A program made the translations under genes and the position numbers. DNA of 64,000 nucleotides from Bradyrhizobium murdochi (GTDB lineage Bacteria > Pseudomonadota > Alphaproteobacteria > Rhizobiales > Xanthobacteraceae). The stretch covers positions 1-64,000 of the forward strand of contig NZ_AXAU01000028.1 of NCBI RefSeq assembly GCF_000472965.1, written 5' to 3'. Below the pieces are notes generated by a model. The model saw nothing but the letters and a program-made list of their open reading frames with translations. It ran no database searches and was not told the DNA's origin. The first letter of the stretch is position 1, and the number at the start of each line of letters is the position of its first letter. This document shows, piece after piece, positions 44,879 to 54,320 of the stretch.

Positions 44879-46543
44879 ATGCTGGTCGAATCCTTTGAGC
44901 GTTCGCGCCGTTCGGAGGCACCGCGCCGAGCGTTCACGCTTGCGGAGGTTACCATTGGCGTGATTTTCGAGCTTGACCAGATATCGGCCACGGAGCTGCC
45001 CGCCTGTGACATCGTTGTTGTCGGAGGCGGCCCGATCGGAATTGTTGTAGCCGTTCAGCTTGCGCGATCCGGGCACGAGGTGGTTGTGCTCGAAGCCGGC
45101 GGAAGAACGGTCGATGCGGTCGCACAAAAACTGAACGTCGGAATCAATGACGGGCATCCTCACAATGGACTCTCGCACGCCCGCATTCGCGTACTCGGCG
45201 GAAACAGTATCGTCTGGGGCGGAACGCTACTGCCTTACACTTCGATCGATTTCGCGCACCGAGAATGGGTCGAGAACAGCGGATGGCCGCTGAAGCTCCA
45301 AGACATAGCGCCCTATTATGACCGTGCGGCCGACTTCCTCGGGGTCAAGCCTGGTATCGACTGCGACGGAGATGTCTGGAAACAGGCCCGCGCTGCCGCG
45401 CCGGTGTTTGATGACGCGATCGAAGTTGTGCTCACGCGATCCCTGCGCGAGAGAAATCTGGCGCGACTATTTCGGAACGAGCTTACGAGCCGTTCGAATC
45501 TGAAGCTGTTGCTTCATGCGATCGTCACCGATCTCGTATTTGACAAGGCGACAAATTGCGTAAAGACGGTCGTGATCAAATCGATCACTGGGCGGCAAGC
45601 TCGAGTGTCGGCCAAGCAATTCGTGATCGCTTGCGGGACTATCGAGGCCACCCGGCTCTTGCTGAGTTCCGCGCAGAATGATCGAGAAGCTCCCTGGGGC
45701 CACAACAGCTGGCTCGGATGTTGTTTCCAGGATCATCTGGAAATCAGTGCAGCCCGGCTAGTTCGCAAGAGAGCCGAGAGCTTCGACAACCTCTTTGACT
45801 CCATCCTGCTTGCCGGCCACAAGTACCAGCCCAAACTGCGCTTGGCAGAGCGTGTGCAAAAGGCCGAAAAGCTGCTCAACATCGGCGGTGTTTTGCAGTT
45901 TGACTCTTCGTTGCAGCACCACATCGATAACGTAAAGCTATTCGTCTCGTCAGTGTTACGCGGAGCCGTCCCGCCAAACCTGAGAACGATCCCACGTCAT
46001 AGCCTGGCGTTGGTCAAGATCTGGGGTCCGCTGATCCGCCGCTATTTTCGAGAGCACAGGATTTTCAATCATTCTGATAGGGGCATTCGACTGCTGATAA
46101 ATTGCGAGCAGGTGCCCCTCCGCGAAAGTGCGATCAGGTTGGATAGTGAGCGACGTGATTGCCTGGGGATGCCCGGGGTGCGCCTCGATTGGAGGATTGA
46201 TGGGCGGGAGATCCATACGATAGCCCGGTTCTGCGAGATTGTTCGGGATGCCTTGACGAGGATAGGGATCGCGGACATGCAGCTTCATCCGAAGATCGCT
46301 GCGCGCGACATTTCAATACTGGACGAATGCGTCGATAGTTATCACCAATGCGGGGGGCTGCGGATGGCGCCGACCTTCGATGGCGGGGTAGTAGACCCCG
46401 ATCTTCGGGTTCACGGTACCGCCAACCTTCATGTAGCGGGCGCGGCCACCTTCCCCACGTCAGGATATGCAAATTGCACCTATACCGCCCTAGCGCTTGC
46501 ACTTCGCTTGTGTGACCGGCTGACGAGTTACCGAAATGCATAA
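44879..46543 (+). CDS. GMC family FAD-dependent oxidoreductase (second copy)
   Basis: A flavoprotein of up to 554 residues. The FAD motif DIVVVGGGPIGIVVAVQLA lies near residue 44, followed by RVLGGNSIVWGGTLLPY. At the C-terminus YHQCGGLRMAPTFDGG keeps the His, while GYANCTYTALALA replaces the usual NP of the family. The first 40 residues are poorly conserved; a GTG near 44,960 preceded by GGAGG may be the true start. Its stop overlaps the aldo/keto reductase start by eight bases, the same arrangement as at 33,052. Confidence 0.9.
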   Translation: MLVESFERSRRSEAPRRAFTLAEVTIGVIFELDQISATELPACDIVVVGGGPIGIVVAVQLARSGHEVVVLEAGGRTVDAVAQKLNVGINDGHPHNGLSHARIRVLGGNSIVWGGTLLPYTSIDFAHREWVENSGWPLKLQDIAPYYDRAADFLGVKPGIDCDGDVWKQARAAAPVFDDAIEVVLTRSLRERNLARLFRNELTSRSNLKLLLHAIVTDLVFDKATNCVKTVVIKSITGRQARVSAKQFVIACGTIEATRLLLSSAQNDREAPWGHNSWLGCCFQDHLEISAARLVRKRAESFDNLFDSILLAGHKYQPKLRLAERVQKAEKLLNIGGVLQFDSSLQHHIDNVKLFVSSVLRGAVPPNLRTIPRHSLALVKIWGPLIRRYFREHRIFNHSDRGIRLLINCEQVPLRESAIRLDSERRDCLGMPGVRLDWRIDGREIHTIARFCEIVRDALTRIGIADMQLHPKIAARDISILDECVDSYHQCGGLRMAPTFDGGVVDPDLRVHGTANLHVAGAATFPTSGYANCTYTALALALRLCDRLTSYRNA

Positions 46544-47483
46544 GGTCAAGATACCCGCTTCGGCTGCTGAAGTTTGCCGGATAGGATTGGGCGGCGGAGG
46601 ATTGATCGGCGGCGCAAGCCTACGGGAGAGCATCGCCGTGTTCGAAGCAGCTTACGAAGCGGGAATTAGATACGTCGATGTCGCGCCGCTTTACGGGCTT
46701 GCCGAAAATGTCGTTGGCGATCTTGTTCACTCGCATCGTGACGACTTCATCCTGGCCACGAAGGTCGGAATTGCCCGGCCCAAGCTCCCCGGTCTGTTTT
46801 CATTGGTGCGCAAAACCTTGCGCCCCGTCGCGCTGCGGCTCCCGGCGGTCAAGCAGTTCGCCTTACGCCAGGCACAGGCTCTTGCAACGACCGGGCTGTT
46901 CCATCCCAACCAAGTCCGCTCCTCCCTCGAGGACAGCCTGCGAAGGCTGAAGACCGAATGGGTCGACGTCCTGCTGTTACACGAGCCTACGACCGGCGAT
47001 ATGACGCCTGAACTGCTCGGAGAGTTAGATCGATTTGTATCCTCGGGAACGGTTCGTCTGTTAGGTACCGGGACGCAGGAACCTGCCGAACACTCGATTC
47101 GCTACGGGGATGTCTGGCAGCATCGCTACGCGCCAGGTGATGCCCTCCCTGCCAATAACTTGGAATTGCGTGTGGTTCATGGCGTGCTGCGTTATGGTCT
47201 CCCGCTGTTGCAAACTGCGATTGCCACCAGATCCGCAACGGCAAGTGCTCTGTCCAGCCGTTATGGATACGACTTCTTTGATTCCGAGGCCCACCCGGCC
47301 ATCTTGGCAACGTTGGCACTGGCCGCGGATCCGCGTTCGGTACTTCTCGTTTCATCCCGTCACGCGGCGCGGATAGGGCGTTGCGTCGCTCAGATCAATT
47401 GGTCGATTGCGTGCGGCGACACTCCAGACTATGTCGACAACGTCGTTGCATTCCTGAGCAGCGAAAGTGCCGCAGGGGGCTAG
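46536..47483 (+). CDS. Aldo/keto reductase (second copy)
   Basis: A 315-residue AKR with the full tetrad: D48 and Y53 in YVDVAPLYGLAE, K76 in ATKVG and H149 in LLLHEP. It is paralogous to the AKR at 32,096; both carry TKVGIARP followed by an Arg/Pro-rich insertion and HPN/HPD before the next helix. It is coupled to the upstream GMC gene and converges with the glycosyltransferase that ends at 47,631. Confidence 0.92.
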   Translation: MHKVKIPASAAEVCRIGLGGGGLIGGASLRESIAVFEAAYEAGIRYVDVAPLYGLAENVVGDLVHSHRDDFILATKVGIARPKLPGLFSLVRKTLRPVALRLPAVKQFALRQAQALATTGLFHPNQVRSSLEDSLRRLKTEWVDVLLLHEPTTGDMTPELLGELDRFVSSGTVRLLGTGTQEPAEHSIRYGDVWQHRYAPGDALPANNLELRVVHGVLRYGLPLLQTAIATRSATASALSSRYGYDFFDSEAHPAILATLALAADPRSVLLVSSRHAARIGRCVAQINWSIACGDTPDYVDNVVAFLSSESAAGG

Positions 47484-47630
47484 CGCATGCTGAATGCTGG
47501 TGTACAGCCGGTTGCTTCGACCGACTGCCGATGAGCGTTAAGGTGCGGACGCGGTACGTCGCGCGAGACGACGCGGTCCCGCTTTTGGAAACACTCCGAC
47601 TGTTGTGCGGAGCCGAAATGCCTTGAAAGA

Positions 47631-48962
47631 TCACGCGGTCGCTGCGAGACCACGGGAAGCCATCGCCAACATCTCAGATTCAAGTTCGGAAAACAGCTTC
47701 TCCCATGTCCAATAGCGCTGGATATACTCGCGTGCGCTCTTTCCTAGAGCCGCCCGCATCTCAGGATTGCGCAGAAGCGCGACGACAGCATCCGCAAATG
47801 CCTCGGCACCGGCGGCTTCGAGGAGGTGCGTTCCGGAAATTGCATGAATCCCCTCATTGGCCACCGGCGTTGTTACGACCGCCTTGCCGCAGGCCATGTA
47901 CTCGATTAACTTGTTCTGCATGCCGGCCCCAATCTGCATAGGATTGATGCAGACTGTCGCGCGCGCAATGTCTTCTGCAGGATCAGGAACTTCGCCGGTC
48001 ACTGTAATTGCGCGGTCGTGAGCAGCAAGGCGGACGATCTCGCGCGCCGGCCGCCGACCGACAATGAGGAGGTGCGTGCCCGGGATCTCCGCTCTTATGC
48101 GGGGCCAGCAGTTTTCGGCAAACCAGGTGATAGCGTGAATGTTGGTGTTGGTCCCCATTACGCCGGAGAAGACCAGCGTGGCTGGATCGGCGTCGATGTC
48201 TGGACGAGGCCGGAATCGGCTCGTATCAACACCGTGCGGAGAGAGAATGTAATTGCTTATCTCTGGCACCGACCTTTCGCGACAGGCCAAGCGGATTTCT
48301 TCCGCATCTCTCTCGCTAATGAGGACCGTCCTGAAGAAGTCGCGCCATATATTGGCCTCGTAGCGACGTACCAGGCCCTGCTCCACCGCATATATGATCT
48401 TGTCTCGCAGCCTGCCGGAGTCCTTCGCAAGCCGCCGCGTATTCAGTGACTGCGACAGCTGCATGCCAAGTATCGTGGGAGGGCGGCCTAGATCGGGTTC
48501 CGCATCAACGGGGCAGACCGCGCGGAGCGCTTCGGCGCTGCGGATGTAATAGGCGTAGGCGACATCGTATTCCCTGAGGGAGATGGCTTGCTGGACGGCA
48601 CGGATATGAGCGCGATTGGTAAACCATCCGACCTGCATCGGTTTGCCGACTGCGACAGCCCGGATTAGCCCGAGAATGCAGCGCGCCATGGGCTGTCGGA
48701 ACACAAGAAGTTGCCGACAGCGCTGATCCAGCCATGCCCTTTGCTCAGGCGTCGGCTTCTCGCCCGTGTCCAGCGTGAATAGGTCTAAGGAGTGACCGCG
48801 CGCGGCCAAGTACGAAATCAGGTGCGCGACGGTCAATTGATCTGCACGGGTCATCGGCAACGGCAACCGGCTGCACACAAGAGCAATTCTCAGCCGATGG
48901 GCCGCTGGCAGGACATTCATGGATGAGGGCAACGTTGTGTTGGGTGCCATGGTCTCCACCAT
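47631..48962 (-). CDS. Family 4 glycosyltransferase
   Basis: A 443-residue GT-B enzyme. The N-terminal domain (LRIALVCSRLPLPMTRADQL) leads to SPHGVDTSRFRP and the donor-binding domain LVFSGVMGTNTNIHAITWF, LLIVGRRP, VTGEVPDP, INPMQIGAGMQNKLIEYMACGKAVVTT. The E of NKLIEYMA is the expected donor ligand. It is of the WcaC/PelF-like group with GAGMQNKLIEYMA. It is the last gene of a five-gene minus-strand set (56,243 to 47,631). Starts at 48,962 and 48,950 are both possible. Confidence 0.9.
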   Translation of the reverse strand: MVETMAPNTTLPSSMNVLPAAHRLRIALVCSRLPLPMTRADQLTVAHLISYLAARGHSLDLFTLDTGEKPTPEQRAWLDQRCRQLLVFRQPMARCILGLIRAVAVGKPMQVGWFTNRAHIRAVQQAISLREYDVAYAYYIRSAEALRAVCPVDAEPDLGRPPTILGMQLSQSLNTRRLAKDSGRLRDKIIYAVEQGLVRRYEANIWRDFFRTVLISERDAEEIRLACRERSVPEISNYILSPHGVDTSRFRPRPDIDADPATLVFSGVMGTNTNIHAITWFAENCWPRIRAEIPGTHLLIVGRRPAREIVRLAAHDRAITVTGEVPDPAEDIARATVCINPMQIGAGMQNKLIEYMACGKAVVTTPVANEGIHAISGTHLLEAAGAEAFADAVVALLRNPEMRAALGKSAREYIQRYWTWEKLFSELESEMLAMASRGLAATA

Positions 48963-49046
48963 TTGAACTCCACGGCGGAGGCTATATTGCAGCCAACGTC
49001 CGCAGCATTTACAAACCTCGCCGACCCCAGCCGCCCAATGAATTGC

Positions 49047-50315
49047 CTACAAGCGATAGAGATTAAGAACCTGCTTGCCGGTCGGAAGTTTGATGCCAGG
49101 CATCGCCTTTCCGAGTACGATGAGGTCCGCCTTTGCCGCCGCGCGCCCGAAATCGGTGACGAGAAGTCCCGGCAGTCGCGCCAAATTCGCGCGTACAAAC
49201 GCCAGGTTGGCGCCGATGAGTTGCTCCGGCTTGAGGTCCGGTTCGAACAGAGACAGATCGTATCCTTCCTCGAGCAGAGTCGCGGCCAGTTCAACCAGCG
49301 GACTTTCGCGCAGGTCGTCCGTATCGGGCTTGAACGTAAGCCCCAACTGCAGGATGCGTGACCCCTTCGGCACGCGCGCTAGAACCAAGCGCGCTACAAA
49401 CGACTTGTGAGCCGTATTGCTGGCGATCACACTCTGCAGGAGCGGCACGTTCACTCCGTGCTTTCGCCCAAATGCGCCGAGAGCACGAACGTCCTTGGGA
49501 AGACAGGATCCGCCAAACGCATTGCCCGGTCGCAAGTAGTAAGAGGAGACGTTGAGTTTGGTGTCCGACAAGAAGATGCGTGTTACGTCTTGCGGGTTAA
49601 CGGCGGCAGCGAGCGCCAATCTCGCAATTTCATTGGCAAAGGAGACTTTGAGTGCGTGGAAATAGTTGTCCACGTACTTGACCATCTCCGCCACGGCAAA
49701 CGGCACTTTGAATACGGGCGCATCGATCCCATCGTAGATGCCATACAGCTCCTGTGCTGCGCCAGGAAATCGCTCGCCGACGACAATTTTCGGAGGGTTG
49801 AAATAGTCTGCAATAGCGGTCGATTCGCGCATAAACTCCGGATTGTAGACCGGCTCATAAAGATGACCGGGTGGCTCTCCTGCCGCTTCGCTCAACTTGG
49901 GCACGACTACCGCGTCCATGGTGCCAGGCAGCATTGTTGATCGGAAAAGGCACAGCAGCGGCCGGCATTGGGATGATCGATGCCGGACGGCCATACCAAT
50001 CTCCTCCGAAACCGAAGAGACGTAAGACAGTTCGAGCGAGCCGTCCCCGCAGCTCGGAGTTCCGACGCACGCGACCACGACGTCCGCGTCCGCGAGCGCA
50101 CTGCCAAGCGTCGTTGCAGCGGTTAGTCGACTTTCAGCTCTAGCCCTCGCAAAGATTTCGTGTATCCCGGCTTCCTTCACGGGAGAACGACCCGCGTTAG
50201 CGATCTCTACTTTTTGGGAGTTTACGTCAACGCCGACCACTGTGGCGCCCTTGCGTAACATGCAAGCTGCAACTGTCACGCCTACGTATCCTAGCCCGCA
50301 GACGACGATTTTCAT
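49047..50315 (-). CDS. GDP-mannose 6-dehydrogenase-like nucleotide-sugar dehydrogenase
   Basis: A 422-residue NAD-dependent enzyme oxidising C6 of a nucleotide sugar to the uronic acid. The N-terminal Rossmann motif is IVVCGLGYVGVTVAA; the catalytic Cys is C271 in AFGGSCLPKDVRAL, which is the AlgD (GDP-mannose) form; SNTAHKSF and GLTFKPDTDDLRESP complete the family. The ATG at 50,315 overlaps the heparinase stop as ATGA. UDP-glucose dehydrogenases are close relatives, so the nucleotide is not certain. It would provide an acidic sugar to the polymer. Confidence 0.92.
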   Translation of the reverse strand: MKIVVCGLGYVGVTVAACMLRKGATVVGVDVNSQKVEIANAGRSPVKEAGIHEIFARARAESRLTAATTLGSALADADVVVACVGTPSCGDGSLELSYVSSVSEEIGMAVRHRSSQCRPLLCLFRSTMLPGTMDAVVVPKLSEAAGEPPGHLYEPVYNPEFMRESTAIADYFNPPKIVVGERFPGAAQELYGIYDGIDAPVFKVPFAVAEMVKYVDNYFHALKVSFANEIARLALAAAVNPQDVTRIFLSDTKLNVSSYYLRPGNAFGGSCLPKDVRALGAFGRKHGVNVPLLQSVIASNTAHKSFVARLVLARVPKGSRILQLGLTFKPDTDDLRESPLVELAATLLEEGYDLSLFEPDLKPEQLIGANLAFVRANLARLPGLLVTDFGRAAAKADLIVLGKAMPGIKLPTGKQVLNLYRL

Positions 50316-52093
50316 GGCGAATGCCCTCGGCAGTGTGCAAGCAAGGTCCTTGCTATGGCGCAAGCTTCAATAAGCCTTGCCGGTGCTCGTTCGCCCCAGG
50401 TCCACAAAGTCGCCGCGACCGACCCATCGCAGTCCGGTGATGGATGTATGAATACGCTGTGCGCAGATTGCGCCTCACCGAATTTCGGCCACCACTTGGC
50501 GCTCTCGATATGCGGTGCTTTTCCTAAGAGGACGCCGAGGCTTACCTGCACTCCGCCAGCTGCAAATGCGCTGGACGGCAACGCTGACCACGTCCCCGGC
50601 ACCAGGAATCGAACGCCTGCACGTGCGGATTCAACACCGCGCCAGACGTCGACGATGAGCAAAGCGCACCCGGGCCACAGTCCAACCCAGCGCGCCACAT
50701 CAACCCCTGCCGGACGAAAGCCATTTTGATATCCGGCCGCCCACAATGGTGCCACACCCCCGAGCGTCGGATCCTCTAGAGGATGTGCCGACCCTCGACG
50801 TCCGACACGGAATGACCCCCAAAACTCGATCGGCTCGGTGTCGATGACGTGCGGTCCGTTATGACGGGAACAGGATCGGCAATCGTCCCGCGCAGAGCCC
50901 TGTGAGTATGTTGGCACACCGAGGTCCACAAGGAACCGCTTGCCGGCGATCGAAAGTTCAACGCTGAGAAAATCTGCATGAGCGTGCCCCGGATTGGAAT
51001 CAGGACCACAGGGGCCGCAATCGAAAATGACGGCGTCGTTCTGACCGGACAGTCGAATGTATCCGGTTTCCGGTAACGCGAGCCGCCCGTCCGCCGGCGG
51101 CGGTGCAAGTTCGATCGCCGATGGAGCCTCGCCGATCCATGAATCGTTGAACAGGCCTATGTCGCCGTCCGGATGGCACATGACGCCAAGGGCCGACTGC
51201 ATCGCTGAAATGGCTGCTTCCAGCCAAGGGGGATCAACCGGCGTGCTGGCCGCCTTCAACGTTCGGAGGTCGACCAGGCACAGTGCGTGATACATCGGCG
51301 ATCTTTCGGCGTGGCCGCCATCGCTCAGCACGACCTGATCAAGGGTCTGTCGTATCGCGCGCTCCAAGAATTCCAAGCGAGGCGTGTTCTGCCCGAGGGC
51401 CGCGCGATACATCGACAGCGCTACGTAGTTCTTCAATAGATGATTGAACTGGAGGTCGCGCTCCAGATTGCACAGGACGAATGCAGCGCAGAACTTTGCG
51501 TGTTCGAGCAAAGCCTCGAGGTCATCGGAATGGCGCCCGCCCGCAGCACGCAAGAGTGCGTGTCCGGCAAGCAGGTTTATCAGGCGGTGACTTGCAGAAT
51601 ACGGATGCCAAACGTCTCGGAATACACCCGGCACATCCCACTGGTTCTGGGCCACGAGGCTATCGATTGTCCGACGTATCATGGCTACGTCGCTCGCAGC
51701 GCCTCGGGCGAGGAGCGGCACCGTCCAACCCAGATACGACAACGTCATCCGCCAAAGACGATTGTTGCCCTCGCCCATTTCGATGCGCCACGCGATGCGA
51801 TCGATCCCGCCAAAATCCATCGTCCTGCCGAGAAAGCGGAATCTCCCTTCTGCGATCTCCGCGAGGTGCGCGCCGTAAAGGCAATTCTGCATGTGAAGAA
51901 CATGCTTTGCCGCGTGAAGCAGCGGATCGCGAAATTCTGGATCAGGAAGCTCTCGGGCTGTTTTTTTAACCCATCTATGGAATAGCGTGGGAAACTTCCC
52001 GGCCATTGCCCACTGCCCGCGCGACCATACGCGATAATACAATTGCTCTGCACTCAGGTGTCGCACCGTTCTGATGATGCGACCGGGCTTCAT
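50312..52093 (-). CDS. Heparinase II/III family protein
   Basis: A 593-residue protein with the two-domain Hepar_II_III layout: an N-terminal alpha-toroid (HLSAEQLYYRVWSRG, DVWHPYSASHRLINL, FNHLLKNYVAL) and a C-terminal beta-sandwich (GHAHADFLSVELSIAGKRFLVDLG). No signal peptide is visible. Such proteins cut uronate-containing glycans and are common in polysaccharide loci next to two-domain oxidoreductases. The start overlaps the stop of the oxidoreductase, and the stop overlaps the next start, each by four bases. Confidence 0.9.
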   Translation of the reverse strand: MKPGRIIRTVRHLSAEQLYYRVWSRGQWAMAGKFPTLFHRWVKKTARELPDPEFRDPLLHAAKHVLHMQNCLYGAHLAEIAEGRFRFLGRTMDFGGIDRIAWRIEMGEGNNRLWRMTLSYLGWTVPLLARGAASDVAMIRRTIDSLVAQNQWDVPGVFRDVWHPYSASHRLINLLAGHALLRAAGGRHSDDLEALLEHAKFCAAFVLCNLERDLQFNHLLKNYVALSMYRAALGQNTPRLEFLERAIRQTLDQVVLSDGGHAERSPMYHALCLVDLRTLKAASTPVDPPWLEAAISAMQSALGVMCHPDGDIGLFNDSWIGEAPSAIELAPPPADGRLALPETGYIRLSGQNDAVIFDCGPCGPDSNPGHAHADFLSVELSIAGKRFLVDLGVPTYSQGSARDDCRSCSRHNGPHVIDTEPIEFWGSFRVGRRGSAHPLEDPTLGGVAPLWAAGYQNGFRPAGVDVARWVGLWPGCALLIVDVWRGVESARAGVRFLVPGTWSALPSSAFAAGGVQVSLGVLLGKAPHIESAKWWPKFGEAQSAHSVFIHPSPDCDGSVAATLWTWGERAPARLIEACAIARTLLAHCRGHSP

Positions 52094-54264
52094 AGGAACA
52101 CGACCGATCCGGTTCGAAGCGATTCGACAACAGCAATCGTTGCCAGGCTCGTTTCCACAATCTCTGGTTCCGGAACAGGCGGGCCGGTGTTTTCCACGAC
52201 CGCTGCGACGAAAGCGTCGAGCTCACCCTGATGACCTTTGTCCTGCTTCAATCTGCTCCACTGGCGTCGGACGCTGCCGTTGGCGACGATCTCTAGCATC
52301 CGAAAATTGTCGATGCTGGCCACTGTGCCGCCAGCGTAGCATTCAATCCTTTCCTTGCTGTAGGCTGGATCGCCGAGTGCCGTATACACAAGGGTACAAA
52401 GACTGCCATCGCTGAACCGAATGGCGACGGTGACGTCCTCGCATAGCCCGCGAACAAGGCGCGCCGCATCAGCTCGGACGGCCACAATCGGCGCGCCGAT
52501 CACGAAGCGGGCCAAGTCGACGAAATGACAGAGCTCACCGAGGATGCGACCGCTTCCCTCGTCAGGTTCTCGCTGCCAGCTGTCAGGTGCGAGTTGCCCC
52601 GCATTGATGCGCATGAGAATGTTTTTTGGTCCAGACAACGGCGCCAAGTGCCGATGCAAGGAAGCGATCATCGGCGCGAATCGTCTGTTGAATCCGACTT
52701 GAAAAAATGCGGAAGACGTATTGCGAGCTTCTATGACTGAATTCATTTCGTCCCGCGTCAGGCCCAACGGCTTTTCGACGAGGACGGCTTTGCCCGCGGA
52801 GAGTGCACGAGCGGTGAGAGCCGCGTGAGTGCTGTGCGGCGTGGTGATGACAACTGCATTGATCTCGGGATCGTCGAAAACTGCGGATTCGTCGGTCCCA
52901 CAACGGCGAAAACCAAATTTGCGCTGGGTGTCTTCAGCCGAAACGCCGCGCTGCGTCACGACTGTTTGCAACACCACCTGGGGGTGGCGGGCCAGTGTGG
53001 GCAGCAATTTTGATCGCGCGAAAGACCCCGCGCCGATCACCCCCAAGGAACACCGGCGGCGGCCCGGATCCGGATTCGGACCAGACCGCATTTCGATAGT
53101 CGAGATCGGCTCGACTTTTGCTCCCTCGTCGAGCGGATATTCTATTACGACCCCCAGATGTGGTTCCGTCCCTTCCGAAACCAGTTCATAGGCTTTTTCC
53201 GCATCCTGTATCGAGAACCGATGTGTCGTGAGCGCTGTCGGAGTGAGCCGGAGCGTGCGGCTCGGACTCATCAGACGAACGCACTCAGCCAAATTGTCTG
53301 CCTCGGTCCAGCGTATCCAGCCGACAGGGTACTTAACGTTGCGTTTTTCGAAGTCGTTGTCGTATCTTCCGGGCCCATAGGAACGCGAGACGACGACCGA
53401 AAGCTCTTTCTTCATAAAATCGCGATATGGAAACGCCGTCCCGGTAATGCCGACTAGGCTAATCTTCGCGCGGTCGCGCGCAATGTCCGCCGCCGTGTCA
53501 AACGGCTCGCTTGAATCCGTAGCAGCTGCGATCACAACGCCATCACAACCGACGCCGTTGGTCTGAGATCCGATGAACGCAGAGGGACTACCGTCAGCAA
53601 GATTCCAGGTGAATTCGGCACCGATGGACCGGGCCAGAGCAAGCCTTTGGGCGCTGTAATCCAGGCAGATTACGCGGCACCCGTGGATCGCAAGGAGCTG
53701 AGTGGCCAATTGGCCGACCAGACCCACACCGATGACCCCAACTACGTCACCCAGCTTCGGTTCTAACAGGCGGATGCCGTTGAGCGCTATGGATGCGAGG
53801 GTACCGAAGCACGCCTCGACGTGGGATACGTCCCCCGGGACAGAGGCTGTCAGGTTGCCTGGAGCAACATTATACTCAGCGTGATTGGCGATTCCGGCTC
53901 CCGCAATGGCGACCCGATCGCCAACCTGAAATCTGCCTTCGAGCCCAGGGCCCACTTCCAGAACAACGCCCGAAGCGGAATAACCGAGCGGCAATGGCTG
54001 GTCGAGACGCGCTCGCACAGCATCCAGAGTGGCCAAGAGGCCATCGCGATGGATCTTGGCTACTACTTGCTTGACCAGATCAGGCCGACTCTTTGCTTTC
54101 CCGATCAGGCTCTTTTTTGCAAATTCGACGACCATTCGCTCTGTGCCAGCAGAAATCAGGCTGGCCGCAGTGCGAACCAGGAGATGCCCCGGTTTGACGC
54201 GCGGTACAGGTACGTCCCGAACCGACAGGGCGCCAGTGCTTGCACTTTGGACGATCTGTTTCAT
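52090..54264 (-). CDS. Two-domain oxidoreductase (MDR dehydrogenase plus Gfo/Idh/MocA)
   Basis: A 724-residue fusion. Residues about 1-375 form a medium-chain dehydrogenase (GYSASGVVLEVGPGLEGRFQVGDRVAIAG, then VVGVIGVGLVGQLATQLLA) that lacks the usual catalytic zinc Cys. Residues about 400-724 form a Gfo/Idh/MocA enzyme (CSLGVIGAGSFARSKLLPTL, VVITTPHSTHAAL, VLVEKPLGLT). Fusions of this kind are typically found beside heparinase II/III genes, as here. I chose the ATG at 54,264 because the family begins MKQIVQ. It likely modifies a uronic or amino sugar. Confidence 0.92.
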   Translation of the reverse strand: MKQIVQSASTGALSVRDVPVPRVKPGHLLVRTAASLISAGTERMVVEFAKKSLIGKAKSRPDLVKQVVAKIHRDGLLATLDAVRARLDQPLPLGYSASGVVLEVGPGLEGRFQVGDRVAIAGAGIANHAEYNVAPGNLTASVPGDVSHVEACFGTLASIALNGIRLLEPKLGDVVGVIGVGLVGQLATQLLAIHGCRVICLDYSAQRLALARSIGAEFTWNLADGSPSAFIGSQTNGVGCDGVVIAAATDSSEPFDTAADIARDRAKISLVGITGTAFPYRDFMKKELSVVVSRSYGPGRYDNDFEKRNVKYPVGWIRWTEADNLAECVRLMSPSRTLRLTPTALTTHRFSIQDAEKAYELVSEGTEPHLGVVIEYPLDEGAKVEPISTIEMRSGPNPDPGRRRCSLGVIGAGSFARSKLLPTLARHPQVVLQTVVTQRGVSAEDTQRKFGFRRCGTDESAVFDDPEINAVVITTPHSTHAALTARALSAGKAVLVEKPLGLTRDEMNSVIEARNTSSAFFQVGFNRRFAPMIASLHRHLAPLSGPKNILMRINAGQLAPDSWQREPDEGSGRILGELCHFVDLARFVIGAPIVAVRADAARLVRGLCEDVTVAIRFSDGSLCTLVYTALGDPAYSKERIECYAGGTVASIDNFRMLEIVANGSVRRQWSRLKQDKGHQGELDAFVAAVVENTGPPVPEPEIVETSLATIAVVESLRTGSVVFL

Positions 54265-54320
54265 CCTCGCGCTCTCCAGCAAGGGCCGTTACGCCGACGT
54301 CCGGGCGCCCAGTCGTGCGA

